Assembly (NCBI RefSeq): GCF_003933245.1
Contig: NZ_QUSX01000002.1
Location: 744,001-808,000 of the forward strand
DNA from: Maribacter algicola
Lineage (GTDB): Bacteria; Bacteroidota; Bacteroidia; Flavobacteriales; Flavobacteriaceae
Direction: 5' to 3'
Length of the DNA stretch: 64,000 bases
Of the stretch, positions 36,201 through 44,453 are shown one piece after another. Numbering within the stretch: position 1 is the stretch's first letter; every line of letters begins with the position of its first letter. Position numbers and translations under genes: made by a program. The notes beneath the pieces were generated by a model. It had not been told where the DNA came from, ran no database searches, and saw nothing but the letters and a program-made list of their open reading frames with translations.

Positions 36201-36423
36201 GTCGGTACCTTGAAATATTACCAATGAAATTAATAACAAAAAAGACCATGATGACTTCAAACCATGTAGCGTTGTATATCCAGATACGGGCTGTTTCAGT
36301 ACTGTACCAACTTTCGATGAACGTACCAAATGCCATAGCTACAGCAAATACAATAATCAATACGGACATTAAACGGGTGGAGAAGAAAATTTTCCTTAAC
36401 AGATCTGTCATGTAGAAAGACAA
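33226..36423 (-). CDS. Fused cytochrome c biogenesis protein CcsBA (ResB-CcsA)
   Basis: A 1065-residue inner-membrane protein that combines the ResB/CcsB part (residues about 1-480, several membrane helices flanking a large periplasmic domain) and the CcsA/ResC haem-handling part (about 780-1065). The tryptophan-rich haem-binding WGRYWGWDPKETW lies about residues 957-970, flanked by conserved His in HVAVIVG (about 890) and HTRLVPG (about 985). A His/Asp-rich stretch (EHTADDGHDHTQ) is near residue 505. It exports haem and ligates it to CxxCH proteins such as the cytochromes encoded at 6771 and 11817. Single-gene system II maturation of this size is normal in Bacteroidota. Confidence 0.92.
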   Translation of the reverse strand: MSFYMTDLLRKIFFSTRLMSVLIIVFAVAMAFGTFIESWYSTETARIWIYNATWFEVIMVFFVINFIGNISRYRLLRKEKWPVLVLHLSWILIIIGAFVTRYISYEGMMPIREGATENVFFSDKTYLTAFVEGEINGEPRRKTLEDDLIVTPEALKSNLPWTGDFNGQEFTISYVDFIEGAKEGLIPGTSGNTFLKIVEAGDGQRHEHFLENGKVMSIHGVLFSLNNETEGAINIFTDGPEYRISSPFQGSFMRMADQFQGQLVQDSIQKLQLRSLYNTANMQFVIPDSLVQGTFGIVEIPEAEKMEFDMDALVLSVSSNGETKEVKVLGSKGQTQFSDKFNVGGLDFALRYGSKIYELPFAIQLNDFIAEKYPGTENAYASFMSKVTIKDERPFDYDIYMNHILDHKGYRFFQASFDPDEKGTRLSVNHDFWGTWITYIGYFLLYIGLMGIMFFGKTRFKDLAQSLDKLKDKKRKILVSLVLLIGLSTSIQAQEHTADDGHDHTQAPTQQQIDSLITSSIVAKEHADKFGKLVIQDEGGRMKPINTFSSELLRKLSLKDTYLGYSSDQIFLSMIMNPAVWYNAEFIALDKKAQNDSIRNIIGVPLGQKYVKATDFFNKEGNYKLEPYLREATATNNPNKFQQDFKDANIRLSLLNQALGQDIVKIFPLLNDENNKWISAVEYRGGQIQIQDSLYANFVKNAMPYYLMTLNKAQQTGDYGEADRLLAAFKQNQVNNGSEVLPSERKINTEVIYNKLNIFNRLYQYYALVGVLFFFILVFQIFKDRSIWRIGVYFFKGVIYLFFIWHTAGLILRWYISGHAPWSDAYESILYVSWATMGMGLLFGRKSDMTIAASAFVTSMLLWIAHQSWVDPSIANLVPVLDSYWLMIHVAVIVGSYGPLTVGMILGIVSLILILLTNKKNKERMEINLKELTIINEISLTVGLIMLTIGNFLGGQWANESWGRYWGWDPKETWALISIMVYAFVIHTRLVPGLRGRWTFNFMSVVAFGSIMMTYFGVNFYLVGLHSYASGAQVITPTFVWYTVAGVLVLGALSYWRYRVNYVKS

Positions 36424-36437
36424 TGGTTATCAGCTTG

Positions 36438-36445
36438 CAAAAATA
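36438..36445 (-). promoter_or_regulatory. -7 box for ccsBA
   Basis: TATTTTTG on the minus strand fits TAnnTTTG, 14 bases before the start codon. No -33 TTG at the usual spacing. Confidence 0.4.
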
Positions 36446-36548
36446 CGTCCTTTTACACTTTAATTAAAGAATGCATATTGATAATAGTGTAAGGGAAATG
36501 TTAATTTTATCCATGATTCCTACACGCAATTCTTCGTATTTTCGTCAA

Positions 36549-37316
36549 ATGATTTCAATTGTCATTTTAGGTACCGGCAACGTGGCCCAAAATTTAGCCG
36601 AATGCTTTCATGGCATTCCGGAAATAGACCTTGTTGGCATCATAGGACGAACGGAAACATCCTTGCACGTTTTTGGGAATAAATACCAAGTTTCCAAGGA
36701 TTGGACAAACTTGCCCCAGGCTGACGTTTACATAATAGCCGTAAAGGACGATGCCATAGGCGATGTTTCCAATAAAATGCATGTGGATGGGTTGGTGGTG
36801 CATACTTCTGGCAGCGTTGCTTTAGATGTTCTATCCAAACATACAAAAAGAGGCGTATTCTATCCCCTACAGACGTTTACGGCGGGGAAAATCCTGGATT
36901 TTAAATCAATTCCCCTATGCCTGGAAACAAATGATGACGAAAACAAGCGACTTTTAGGGACCTTAGCGGAAAAAATAAGTGCCAACGTTCATTTCATAGA
37001 TTCCGAAAAAAGAAAAATCCTTCACTTGGCGGCCGTTTTTGTAAATAACTTTACAAATTACATGTACACGATCGCAAGTGAAATTTGCGGGGAACATCAA
37101 TTGAATTTTTCTATGTTGTTTCCCTTGATCGAAGAAACCGCGGCCAAGATTGAGAGCATGTCGCCAAAAGAGGCTCAAACGGGTCCGGCCAAACGCAACG
37201 ATTTAAAGACCTTACACGGACATCTCAGATTATTAAAGAATGAAAAACACAAGACCATATATACATTATTGAGCAATGCGATAAAAGCAGCAAACGAACA
37301 TGAAGAAAAGTTATAA
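36549..37316 (+). CDS. DUF2520-type Rossmann-fold protein
   Basis: A 255-residue protein (ATG 36549, MISIVILGTGNVAQNLAE; the upstream in-frame Met extends past the Rossmann fold and is less likely). It has an N-terminal NAD(P)-binding motif GTGNVA and a C-terminal all-helical domain (KRKILHLAAVFVNNFTNYMY, SPKEAQTGPAKRND) as in DUF2520/ProC-like oxidoreductases. HTSGSVALDVL and GVFYPLQTFT are conserved family blocks. Reaction unknown. Because it overlaps the KdsC-like gene by 17 bases and precedes maf, it lies in a three-gene operon. No link to proline metabolism is visible. Confidence 0.83.
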   Translation: MISIVILGTGNVAQNLAECFHGIPEIDLVGIIGRTETSLHVFGNKYQVSKDWTNLPQADVYIIAVKDDAIGDVSNKMHVDGLVVHTSGSVALDVLSKHTKRGVFYPLQTFTAGKILDFKSIPLCLETNDDENKRLLGTLAEKISANVHFIDSEKRKILHLAAVFVNNFTNYMYTIASEICGEHQLNFSMLFPLIEETAAKIESMSPKEAQTGPAKRNDLKTLHGHLRLLKNEKHKTIYTLLSNAIKAANEHEEKL

Positions 37317-37827
37317 GGAATATTTAAAGGATATTACCACATTCATTTTTGATGTTGACGGGGTTTTAACGGACGGTAGCGTTCTGGTAACCACTACTGG
37401 GGAAATGCTACGAAAAATGAGTGTCAAGGACGGGTATGCCTTAAAGGTTGCCATTGACAAAGGTTATAATATATGTATCATCACTGGCGGTACCAACGAG
37501 GGCGTTAAAAAACGCTTGCAAGGTTTGGGCATTACGGATTTTTACATGGGATCCCATCATAAGATAGACGCCTTGGAAGAGTACTTGGACATCTATGGCA
37601 TCGACCCAAAAAATGTACTTTATATGGGCGATGACATACCAGATATACCTCCTCTTAAGAAGGTAGGTGTGGCTTCCTGTCCCCAAAATGCGGTGCCCGA
37701 AGTTAGGGCCATCTGCGACTACATCTCGCACATCAATGGCGGTTCTGGCTGTGCCAGGGACGTTATTGAACAGGTATTGAAGGTCCGTGGGGACTGGATG
37801 GAAAATTTTAGCGCTGCCAACGATTGA
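37300..37827 (+). CDS. KdsC-like HAD phosphatase
   Basis: A 175-residue HAD-superfamily phosphatase with DxD motif FDVDGVLTDG (Asp18, Asp20), ITGGTNEGVKKR (motif II Thr) and YMGDDIPDIPPLKKVGVASCP (motif IV), the compact cap-less form of KDO-8-phosphate phosphatase. It would release phosphate from 3-deoxy-D-manno-octulosonate 8-phosphate for lipopolysaccharide inner core. Related members act on N-acetylneuraminate 9-P. It overlaps the upstream DUF2520 gene by 17 bases and its stop is 2 bases before the maf ATG, so translation may be coupled. Confidence 0.85.
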   Translation: MKKSYKEYLKDITTFIFDVDGVLTDGSVLVTTTGEMLRKMSVKDGYALKVAIDKGYNICIITGGTNEGVKKRLQGLGITDFYMGSHHKIDALEEYLDIYGIDPKNVLYMGDDIPDIPPLKKVGVASCPQNAVPEVRAICDYISHINGGSGCARDVIEQVLKVRGDWMENFSAAND

Positions 37828-37829
37828 GA

Positions 37830-38417
37830 ATGCTACTGGAAAAACTCAAGGACCATACATTGATATTGGCCTCAGGATCTCCCAGAAGAAAACAATTCTT
37901 TGAGGAGATGGGCCTGCCTTTTGAAATTCGACTAAAACCGGTGGAGGAAGTGTACCCCAAGCACCTTAGGGGTGCCGAGATATCCGACTATCTTTCAAAA
38001 TTAAAGGCCTCGGCCTTTCATGGTACGCTGAATCCAAAGGAAATTTTGATAACTTCGGATACCGTAGTATGGCATAGAAACACCTCGTTGGCCAAAGCGG
38101 CCAATGCTAGGGAAGCCCATGAAATGATTGCCAAATTATCTGGTGATTGGCATGAAGTCATTACATCGGTTTGCTTTAGCACCGTCGGGCAACAAATAAT
38201 TAAAAATTGCATTACCAAAGTCAAGTTCAAGAACTTGACCGTTGCCGAAATCGATTATTACATCACGCACTTTGCCCCTTATGATAAGGCCGGCGCCTAT
38301 GGCATCCAAGAATGGATCGGCCTTATTGGCATCGTTGAAATCCAAGGATCCTACACCAATGTAGTGGGTTTACCTACCCAATTGGTCTATGAAACACTTT
38401 TAGACATGGTTGGCTAG
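37830..38417 (+). CDS. maf: Maf-family nucleotide pyrophosphatase
   Basis: A 195-residue Maf protein, using ATG 37830 (MLLEKLKDHTLILASGSPRR). A TTG 6 bases earlier overlaps the upstream stop. Maf enzymes hydrolyse the pyrophosphate of non-canonical or pyrimidine nucleoside triphosphates (house-cleaning), and the SxSPRRxxFF start, ITSDTVV, EAHEMIAKLSGDWHEV and DKAGAYGIQEW motifs are intact. The domain organisation is complete with no truncation. It is the third gene of the 36549-38417 operon. Confidence 0.93.
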   Translation: MLLEKLKDHTLILASGSPRRKQFFEEMGLPFEIRLKPVEEVYPKHLRGAEISDYLSKLKASAFHGTLNPKEILITSDTVVWHRNTSLAKAANAREAHEMIAKLSGDWHEVITSVCFSTVGQQIIKNCITKVKFKNLTVAEIDYYITHFAPYDKAGAYGIQEWIGLIGIVEIQGSYTNVVGLPTQLVYETLLDMVG

Positions 38418-38452
38418 TGGATTTTGATTAATTTTAGTCAAAAGAACTTGCT

Positions 38453-39403
38453 ATGTTTAAAAAATGGTTGACCCTGGAAGTATCGGTTATTCTTTTTGCT
38501 GCCGCTTGTACGGTATTTCAGTCTTGCAATTCCAAAGAATCCACCAATAAAAATGAAGATATCGCCTCCATAAAAAAGGAGCCTGAAATCCCACGGAAAA
38601 ATCTACCTCAAGAATTTAAGGAGTATTGGTATTCCGGCACGGCCGAAATCACTTCCTATGAATTGGAGCAGGCCCGTTATGGAGAAATTCGTATGGGCAA
38701 GGCTGTAATGATCTATGTTACGGAACCTTTCCTGAAAGAAAAACAGGTCAAAGCGGACAATGCCTCGGCAGATAATATTCCCGTCCTAAAGCTGAACGCC
38801 ACAAAGAAATACCTGACCGGTATCTACCCCTACTCCATCATGACCAGCAGTTTCTATCCGGTTTATGACAACCAGCACGCGCTAAAGGTTAGCTTTTCCG
38901 CACAGGAATGGTGTGGTCACGTATATGCCCAAATTAATAATAAGGAAGACTTTCAGGTAACCTCACATTCCTATTTTGAATCGGAGGCCGACCAAGATTT
39001 CAGCCTTAAAAAAACGATTTTGGAAAACGAACTCTGGAACAAACTAAAAATAAGTCCTGAAGATTTGCCCCAAGGAACCGTTCAAATAATACCATCCTTG
39101 GAATTTGTAAGATTGAGCCACAAGGAGCTAAAAGCCTACGATGCGGAAGCGACCCTAACAAATGCAGGGGACACTTACACCTATGAAATCAAGTATCCGG
39201 AACTGGAAAGAACTCTTTCCATAACCTTTAGCAATACTTTTCCATACAGTATCGAAAGCTGGTCTGAAATCACTAAAAGCGGATTTGGCCCAAATGCTCA
39301 ACTACTTACTTCAAAAGCCAAAAAAATCAAAACCATAAATACCCCTTATTGGCAACAAAATGATAATAAGGACCTATATTTGCGCGACAGTTTAGGCCTA
39401 TAA
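38453..39403 (+). CDS. Bacteroidota lipoprotein, unknown function
   Basis: A 316-residue lipoprotein: signal peptide with Cys near residue 25 (TVFQSCN). The mature protein has a Trp/Tyr-rich core (EYWYSGTAEITSYELEQARYGEIRMGKA, SSFYPVYDNQHALKVSFSAQEWCGHVYAQ) and a C-terminal NTPYWQQNDNKDLY. The 'WCGHVYAQ' block suggests a beta-structured domain. Orthologues often carry a wrong 'septum formation inhibitor Maf' label because they sit beside maf. This protein has no Maf motifs. A membrane protein gene follows 3 bases later. No function is inferred beyond envelope location. Confidence 0.75.
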   Translation: MFKKWLTLEVSVILFAAACTVFQSCNSKESTNKNEDIASIKKEPEIPRKNLPQEFKEYWYSGTAEITSYELEQARYGEIRMGKAVMIYVTEPFLKEKQVKADNASADNIPVLKLNATKKYLTGIYPYSIMTSSFYPVYDNQHALKVSFSAQEWCGHVYAQINNKEDFQVTSHSYFESEADQDFSLKKTILENELWNKLKISPEDLPQGTVQIIPSLEFVRLSHKELKAYDAEATLTNAGDTYTYEIKYPELERTLSITFSNTFPYSIESWSEITKSGFGPNAQLLTSKAKKIKTINTPYWQQNDNKDLYLRDSLGL

Positions 39404-39406
39404 TCT

Positions 39407-39964
39407 ATGGAAGGTTTTATTGAAGATCATAAGAGCAGTCTCCTATTTAGTCTTGTCCTTTTTGTAATAATCATTATCCTAAAAATTATTTTTACCTCCA
39501 TTGTAAGAAAGGTAGGTAAATTAAGTGATTTTAATCCTGTTAGGATCAACTTGATCATCAAGTACATTAACATAGTACTTATCGCGATGGCCTTTATTAC
39601 ACTTACCTTCATTTGGGGTGTAGACTACAAAGACTTGGGTGTATTACTTTCCTCCGTTTTTGCCGTAATTGGAGTAGCACTTTTTGCCCAATGGTCCATA
39701 TTAAGCAATATTACGGCTGGCGTAATAATCTTCTTTTCATTCCCCTTTAAAATTGGCAATACCATACGAATTTTGGATAAGGAAATATTGGATGCCGATA
39801 ACCCGGAGCGGGAGGTTTTTGTCATCGAAGACATTAAGCCATTTCACCTTCATTTGAGAAGGGCGAATGGGGAAATAATTACTTATCCCAATAACTTGGT
39901 GCTACAAAAAGGGGTAGTATTAGTATCGACCTATAGAAGTGAGGAAGTTTCTGAGGACGAATAA
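39407..39964 (+). CDS. Short MscS-type mechanosensitive channel protein
   Basis: A 185-residue membrane protein with three hydrophobic helices (about residues 13-30, 45-65 and 70-115), ending in the MscS pore-like Gly/Ala-rich helix FAVIGVALFAQWSILSNITAGVIIFFSFPFKIGNTIRI, then a beta domain (VEDIKPFHLHLRRANGEIITYPNNLVLQKGV). The usual long C-terminal cytosolic domain of MscS (286 residues) is missing, so it is a minimal channel. It should open under membrane tension on osmotic downshock. Starts 4 bases after the lipoprotein gene, so co-transcribed. Confidence 0.82.
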   Translation: MEGFIEDHKSSLLFSLVLFVIIIILKIIFTSIVRKVGKLSDFNPVRINLIIKYINIVLIAMAFITLTFIWGVDYKDLGVLLSSVFAVIGVALFAQWSILSNITAGVIIFFSFPFKIGNTIRILDKEILDADNPEREVFVIEDIKPFHLHLRRANGEIITYPNNLVLQKGVVLVSTYRSEEVSEDE

Positions 39965-40018
39965 CTGGGAAGTCTGTTAAAGAAGTCGTAAAATCCCTAC
40001 TTGGGCATGCAATCTTTT

Positions 40019-40026
40019 TATCTTTG
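40019..40026 (+). promoter_or_regulatory. -7 box for the PIG-L/symporter/galK operon
   Basis: TATCTTTG (40019-40026) fits TAnnTTTG and is 24 bases before the ATG at 40050. A TTG (40001-40003) lies 15 bases upstream, shorter than the usual spacer, so the -33 is doubtful. Confidence 0.4.
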
Positions 40027-40049
40027 AAATTAGACCAAAAACCAATACC

Positions 40050-42581
40050 ATGCGCCGTTTTGCCATTTCTATACTTACGTGTTTTCTTTTAGTAAGCCCT
40101 TCATTTGCACAAACGCCGAAAAATCATTCACCAGCCGATATTTATCATGAGATTCAAAAACTGAATTTTTTAGGCACGGCCCTATATATTGCGGCACACC
40201 CGGATGATGAAAATACAAGGCTCATCTCCTACCTCTCAAACCATGTCCATGCCAGGACAGGATACCTCTCCTTGACAAGGGGAGATGGCGGTCAGAATTT
40301 AATAGGGCCAGAACTTAGGGAGTTGTTGGGCGTATTACGTACCCAAGAGTTATTGGCGGCAAGAAGAGTGGACGGTGGCGAGCAACTTTTTACGAGAGCG
40401 GTGGATTTTGGTTATTCAAAAAACCCTAAGGAAACATTGGGAATTTGGGACAAGGATTTGATTTTGGGCGATGTAGTAACGGCCATCCGCAAATTTAAAC
40501 CCGATGTTATCGTTAACCGATTCGATCATAGAAGTCCGGGTACCACCCACGGTCATCATACTGCCTCCGCCATGCTAAGTGTAGAAGCCTTTGATTTGGC
40601 CAATGACCCCAAGGCATTTTCGGACCGATTGGAAAATACCGATACTTGGCAACCCAAACGCTTGTTTTTTAATACATCTTGGTGGTTTTATGGAAGTCAG
40701 GAAAAATTTGAGCAGGCCGATAAATCCAAACTTTTGAATGTGGACATTGGCACCTACTACCCCATGTTGGGCATGTCCAACAATGAAATTGCGGCTATGG
40801 CCAGTAGCCAGCACCTTTGTCAAGGCTTTGGAAGACTCAGTTCACGCGGATCAGAAGAGGAATATCTAGAACTATTGAAAGGTGATATGCCCCAAAACAA
40901 CTCCGACTTGTTCGAAGGAATCAATACCACCTGGACAAGGGTTGCAGGGGGAAAGGAAATAGGCGCTATCCTGGACAAGGTGGAAGCCGAATTTAATTTC
41001 AAAGACCCTTCCGTTCATTTGTCCGATTTGGTGAAAGCCTATCATCTCCTGCAAAAAATTACCGATGACCACTGGAAGGAGCTTAAATCCAAAGAGCTTA
41101 GGGCCATCATCGAAGAGGTAGGCGGATTGCATCTTGAAGCTTTTACAGCTCAGGGATATTCCAATCCGGGAGCCCCCATTTCCCTAAATTTGGAAGCGGT
41201 AAATAGGAGCAACAAAAAAATCATGCTAGAATCTGTTTACATAAATGATGCGATTATATTAAATGAACCCGTAAGCTTGAAGGACAACAAGTTGTTTCAA
41301 AAAGAGATTAAGTTCAACATTCCAGAATCCACCAACTATACCGGTCCTTATTGGCTGATGGAAAAAGGAACCTTGGGCACCTACAAAGTAACGGATAGGG
41401 AATTGATAGGTAAACCGGAAAGCCCAAGGGCATTTACAGCAACCTTTCATTTGAGCTTTGATGGCGTCAAGATTTCGATTACAAAGGATGTATTGTATAA
41501 ATATGGACGACCTGACAAAGGGGAAATCTATCAGCCTTTTGAAATTGTACCCAAGGCCACTTCCATGCTAAAGGACAAAGTCATTATTTTCTCGGATGGT
41601 ACTGCCAAGCAAATACCGGTGACCGTAAAGGCGCATAAGGACAATGTAAAAGGAATGGTAAAACTAAGGATCGGCCAGGATTGGATTCTTGATATACCGG
41701 CACAAGCTTTCAATATCGAAAAGAAGGGGGACGAGCAGACGCTCTTTTTTACTTTATCACCTCCAGCTTCGGAAGACGAAGCCTATATGACCTCCCTAGT
41801 GGAAGTGGATGGTGAAGAAAACTCAAAAGAACTGGTAACCATTGCCTATGATCATATTCCAACACAGACCGTATTAATGCCATCTGAAGCCAAAGTGGTT
41901 CGGTTGGATATCCAAAAAGCCGGACAGCATATTGGATATATCATGGGTGCAGGTGATGATGTCCCCACCAGTTTGGAACAAATTGGGTTTACCGTCCATA
42001 CGGTGCTTCCGGAAGAAATCACGGAAAATTCTTTGGATAAATATGACGCCGTAGTTCTTGGTATTCGGGCCTATAACGTGGTCAATGAACTTAGCTTTAA
42101 ACAAAGGTATATCCTTGATTACGCCAAAAACGGAGGTACCGTAATCGTTCAGTATAACACTGCAGGTAGATGGGCAGACCAATTTGAGAACATTGCGCCG
42201 TATGAGCTTCAAATTTCAAGGGATCGTGTTACCAATGAAAATTCTGAGGTAAAAATTATCGCGGAAGACCATGATTTGGTAAATTACCCTAACAAAATCA
42301 CTACAGATGATTTCAAGGGTTGGGTTCAGGAACGGGGGCTATACTTTCCCAATAAATGGAGTAAGGAATTTATCCCCATTCTGGAAATGAAGGATGAAGG
42401 TGAGAAAGCCACAAAAGGAAGCCTATTGATAGCTCCTTATGGAGAAGGTCACTATATTTACACTGGATTGAGCTTTTTTAGGGAACTTCCGGCGGGTGTT
42501 CCCGGGGCTTATAAATTATTTTCGAACATGCTATCCGTTGGGAAGGATAACTTGTCAAAAAAGAAACAGATCAAAGGATGA
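40050..42581 (+). CDS. Large PIG-L (LmbE)-family deacetylase with C-terminal GATase-like domain
   Basis: An 843-residue secreted protein: signal peptide (SPSFAQ, to about 21). The metal-binding module AAHPDDEN (His50, Asp52, Asp53) continues with LTRGDGGQNLIGPELRELLG and HRSPGTTHGHH, the N-acetyl-sugar deacetylase core of the PIG-L family, over residues about 35-290. Residues 400-600 form beta domains. From about residue 625 (GYIMGAGDDVPTSLEQIG) a Rossmann/GATase-1-like region follows. Export plus the downstream symporter and galactokinase suggests a sugar-related substrate (an amino-sugar or lipid-linked glycan) processed outside the cell. Its ATGA stop couples it to the next small gene. Confidence 0.84.
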   Translation: MRRFAISILTCFLLVSPSFAQTPKNHSPADIYHEIQKLNFLGTALYIAAHPDDENTRLISYLSNHVHARTGYLSLTRGDGGQNLIGPELRELLGVLRTQELLAARRVDGGEQLFTRAVDFGYSKNPKETLGIWDKDLILGDVVTAIRKFKPDVIVNRFDHRSPGTTHGHHTASAMLSVEAFDLANDPKAFSDRLENTDTWQPKRLFFNTSWWFYGSQEKFEQADKSKLLNVDIGTYYPMLGMSNNEIAAMASSQHLCQGFGRLSSRGSEEEYLELLKGDMPQNNSDLFEGINTTWTRVAGGKEIGAILDKVEAEFNFKDPSVHLSDLVKAYHLLQKITDDHWKELKSKELRAIIEEVGGLHLEAFTAQGYSNPGAPISLNLEAVNRSNKKIMLESVYINDAIILNEPVSLKDNKLFQKEIKFNIPESTNYTGPYWLMEKGTLGTYKVTDRELIGKPESPRAFTATFHLSFDGVKISITKDVLYKYGRPDKGEIYQPFEIVPKATSMLKDKVIIFSDGTAKQIPVTVKAHKDNVKGMVKLRIGQDWILDIPAQAFNIEKKGDEQTLFFTLSPPASEDEAYMTSLVEVDGEENSKELVTIAYDHIPTQTVLMPSEAKVVRLDIQKAGQHIGYIMGAGDDVPTSLEQIGFTVHTVLPEEITENSLDKYDAVVLGIRAYNVVNELSFKQRYILDYAKNGGTVIVQYNTAGRWADQFENIAPYELQISRDRVTNENSEVKIIAEDHDLVNYPNKITTDDFKGWVQERGLYFPNKWSKEFIPILEMKDEGEKATKGSLLIAPYGEGHYIYTGLSFFRELPAGVPGAYKLFSNMLSVGKDNLSKKKQIKG

Positions 42582-42691
42582 GCCAGGACAAAGACGAACA
42601 TAAAAGCTGGAAGCGCGAGTATTCGTTGGTTCTAATTTTAAATCTCATCTATATTTTTGTTTTTTACCTCATAATGACTTCATACAATTAG
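42578..42691 (+). CDS. 37-residue single-helix membrane peptide
   Basis: A complete ORF from ATG 42578 to TAG 42691, overlapping the PIG-L stop as ATGA (4 bases) and ending 1 base before the symporter ATG. The protein is a charged start (MSQDKDEHKSWKREY) followed by one hydrophobic helix (about residues 17-33) and a short tail. This is the shape of a small subunit that accompanies sodium/solute symporters. The first helix of DUF4212-type partners (charged, then YWR/REY, then hydrophobic) looks similar. Coding character rests on the exact fit between two genes and the helix. No family recognised. Confidence 0.65.
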   Translation: MSQDKDEHKSWKREYSLVLILNLIYIFVFYLIMTSYN

Positions 42692-42692
42692 A

Positions 42693-44426
42693 ATGGGCGC
42701 ACTAGACTGGACAATTCTTTGTGGAACCCTATTATTCATTGTTTCGTACGGGGTATGGAAGACTAAGGGTAGCGCAAATGTCGATGACTATGTAAAAGGA
42801 GGTAATGAGGCCCAATGGTGGACCATAGGTCTTTCAGTAATGGCTACACAGGCCAGTGCCATAACCTTCCTATCCACTCCTGGTCAAGCCTTTCATGATG
42901 GAATGGGCTTCGTTCAGTTTTATTTTGGTCTTCCCCTTGCCATGATCATTATTTGCTTGGTCTTTGTGCCTATTTATCATAGAATGAAGGTGTATACCGC
43001 CTATGAGTTTTTGGAGGGTAGATTCGATTTAAAAACCCGTTCCCTAGCGGCAATTCTATTTTTGTTACAACGGGGCCTTGCGGCAGGTATAACGATTTTT
43101 GCACCCTCCATTATCCTTTCGGCAGTGTTGGGGTGGGATTTGGGCACTTTAAACGTCATAATTGGTACTCTGGTCATTATCTATACAGTTTCTGGGGGTA
43201 CCAATGCGGTCAGCGTTACCCAAAAGCAGCAAATGTTCATTATCATGACCGGAATGTTTGTGGCATTCTTCTTTATTTTAGGATTTCTTCCATCGGACAT
43301 CACCTTTTCAAAAGCATTAAAAATTGCCGGCGCCAGTAATAAGCTGGATATACTGGATTTTAGTATGAACACAAAAAGCAGGTATACGTTTTGGAGTGGG
43401 ATTACGGGCGGACTGTTTTTGGCACTCGCCTATTTTGGGACCGATCAAAGCCAAGTACAGCGCTATTTGTCGGGTAAATCCATCAGGGAGAGCCAGCTAG
43501 GTTTGGTATTCAATGCCATCTTTAAAATCCCCATGCAGTTTTTTATCCTTTTGGTAGGCGTAATGGTATTTGTTTTTTATCAGTATAATCCATCCCCCCT
43601 AAATTTTAATCCAGCCGCAACATCGGCCGTGATGGATTCAGAATACTCCGAAGATTATAAAATTCTACAGGAAGGACAAGTTGCCTTGGAGGCGGAAAAA
43701 CGCATCGCCCAAAATCAGTTTTCCGCTGCCTTGGATATTAAGGAATACACAGCGGTACAGGAGGCCAAACAACAAATTATTCGCATAAACCAAAAAGATA
43801 GTACTAACAGGATTGCCGCAAAAGCACTGATTTCACGGGCCGATGAATCCATTGAAACCAATGACAAGGATTATGTGTTCATCCACTTTATTCTCAATAA
43901 TCTTCCAAAGGGATTGATTGGTCTTTTATTGGCGGTGATTCTATCCGCGGCCATGTCATCAACGGCATCGGAACTCAATGCCTTAGGAACCATTACGGCC
44001 CTGGATTTATACAAAAGAAATAAGAAGGGTTCCTTTACCGAAAAGCATTACGTGCGAGCCTCCAAGGCATTTACTTTGGTATGGGGCGTTATTGCCATAT
44101 TGATCGCCTGTATTGCCAATCTTTTTGACAACCTTATACAATTGGTGAATATTATTGGTAGTATCTTTTATGGTAATGTATTAGGAATTTTCCTTTTGGC
44201 CTTTTTCTTCAAATTTGTAAAGGGCAATGCGGTATTTTTTGCCGCCATAATCACACAGATTATTATATGCATCATTTATTATAACCTAATACATATTTAT
44301 CCCGCGGGCGAAGAAAAATTGGGATATCTATGGTTAAACTTTTATGGTGCGGCATTAGTAATAATTATGTCTATTGTATTTGAAGCTTTTGATAGAATGT
44401 TGAGCAAACCGCCATCTCAAGTATAA
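42693..44426 (+). CDS. Sodium:solute symporter (SSS family)
   Basis: A 577-residue inner-membrane protein with about 13 hydrophobic helices of the SSS/LeuT-fold family. Recognisable blocks include YVKGGNEAQWWTIGLSVMATQASAITF, FYFGLPLAMI, GGTNAVSVTQKQQMF and AMSSTASELNALGTITALDLYKR (SSS signature region). Between helices eight and nine a hydrophilic insertion of about 90 residues (about 308-395, Glu/Lys/Gln-rich) is present, unusual in enteric homologues. With galactokinase directly downstream it probably imports galactose or a related sugar with sodium. The substrate is inferred from context only. Confidence 0.9.
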   Translation: MGALDWTILCGTLLFIVSYGVWKTKGSANVDDYVKGGNEAQWWTIGLSVMATQASAITFLSTPGQAFHDGMGFVQFYFGLPLAMIIICLVFVPIYHRMKVYTAYEFLEGRFDLKTRSLAAILFLLQRGLAAGITIFAPSIILSAVLGWDLGTLNVIIGTLVIIYTVSGGTNAVSVTQKQQMFIIMTGMFVAFFFILGFLPSDITFSKALKIAGASNKLDILDFSMNTKSRYTFWSGITGGLFLALAYFGTDQSQVQRYLSGKSIRESQLGLVFNAIFKIPMQFFILLVGVMVFVFYQYNPSPLNFNPAATSAVMDSEYSEDYKILQEGQVALEAEKRIAQNQFSAALDIKEYTAVQEAKQQIIRINQKDSTNRIAAKALISRADESIETNDKDYVFIHFILNNLPKGLIGLLLAVILSAAMSSTASELNALGTITALDLYKRNKKGSFTEKHYVRASKAFTLVWGVIAILIACIANLFDNLIQLVNIIGSIFYGNVLGIFLLAFFFKFVKGNAVFFAAIITQIIICIIYYNLIHIYPAGEEKLGYLWLNFYGAALVIIMSIVFEAFDRMLSKPPSQV

Positions 44427-44453
44427 CCAGTGATTGACCAATACTACATTCCC

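Noticed and set aside
44430..44453. GTG start eight codons upstream of galK
   Set aside because: It would add a non-conserved MIDQYYIP segment. The ATG at 44454 gives the normal galactokinase N-terminus.
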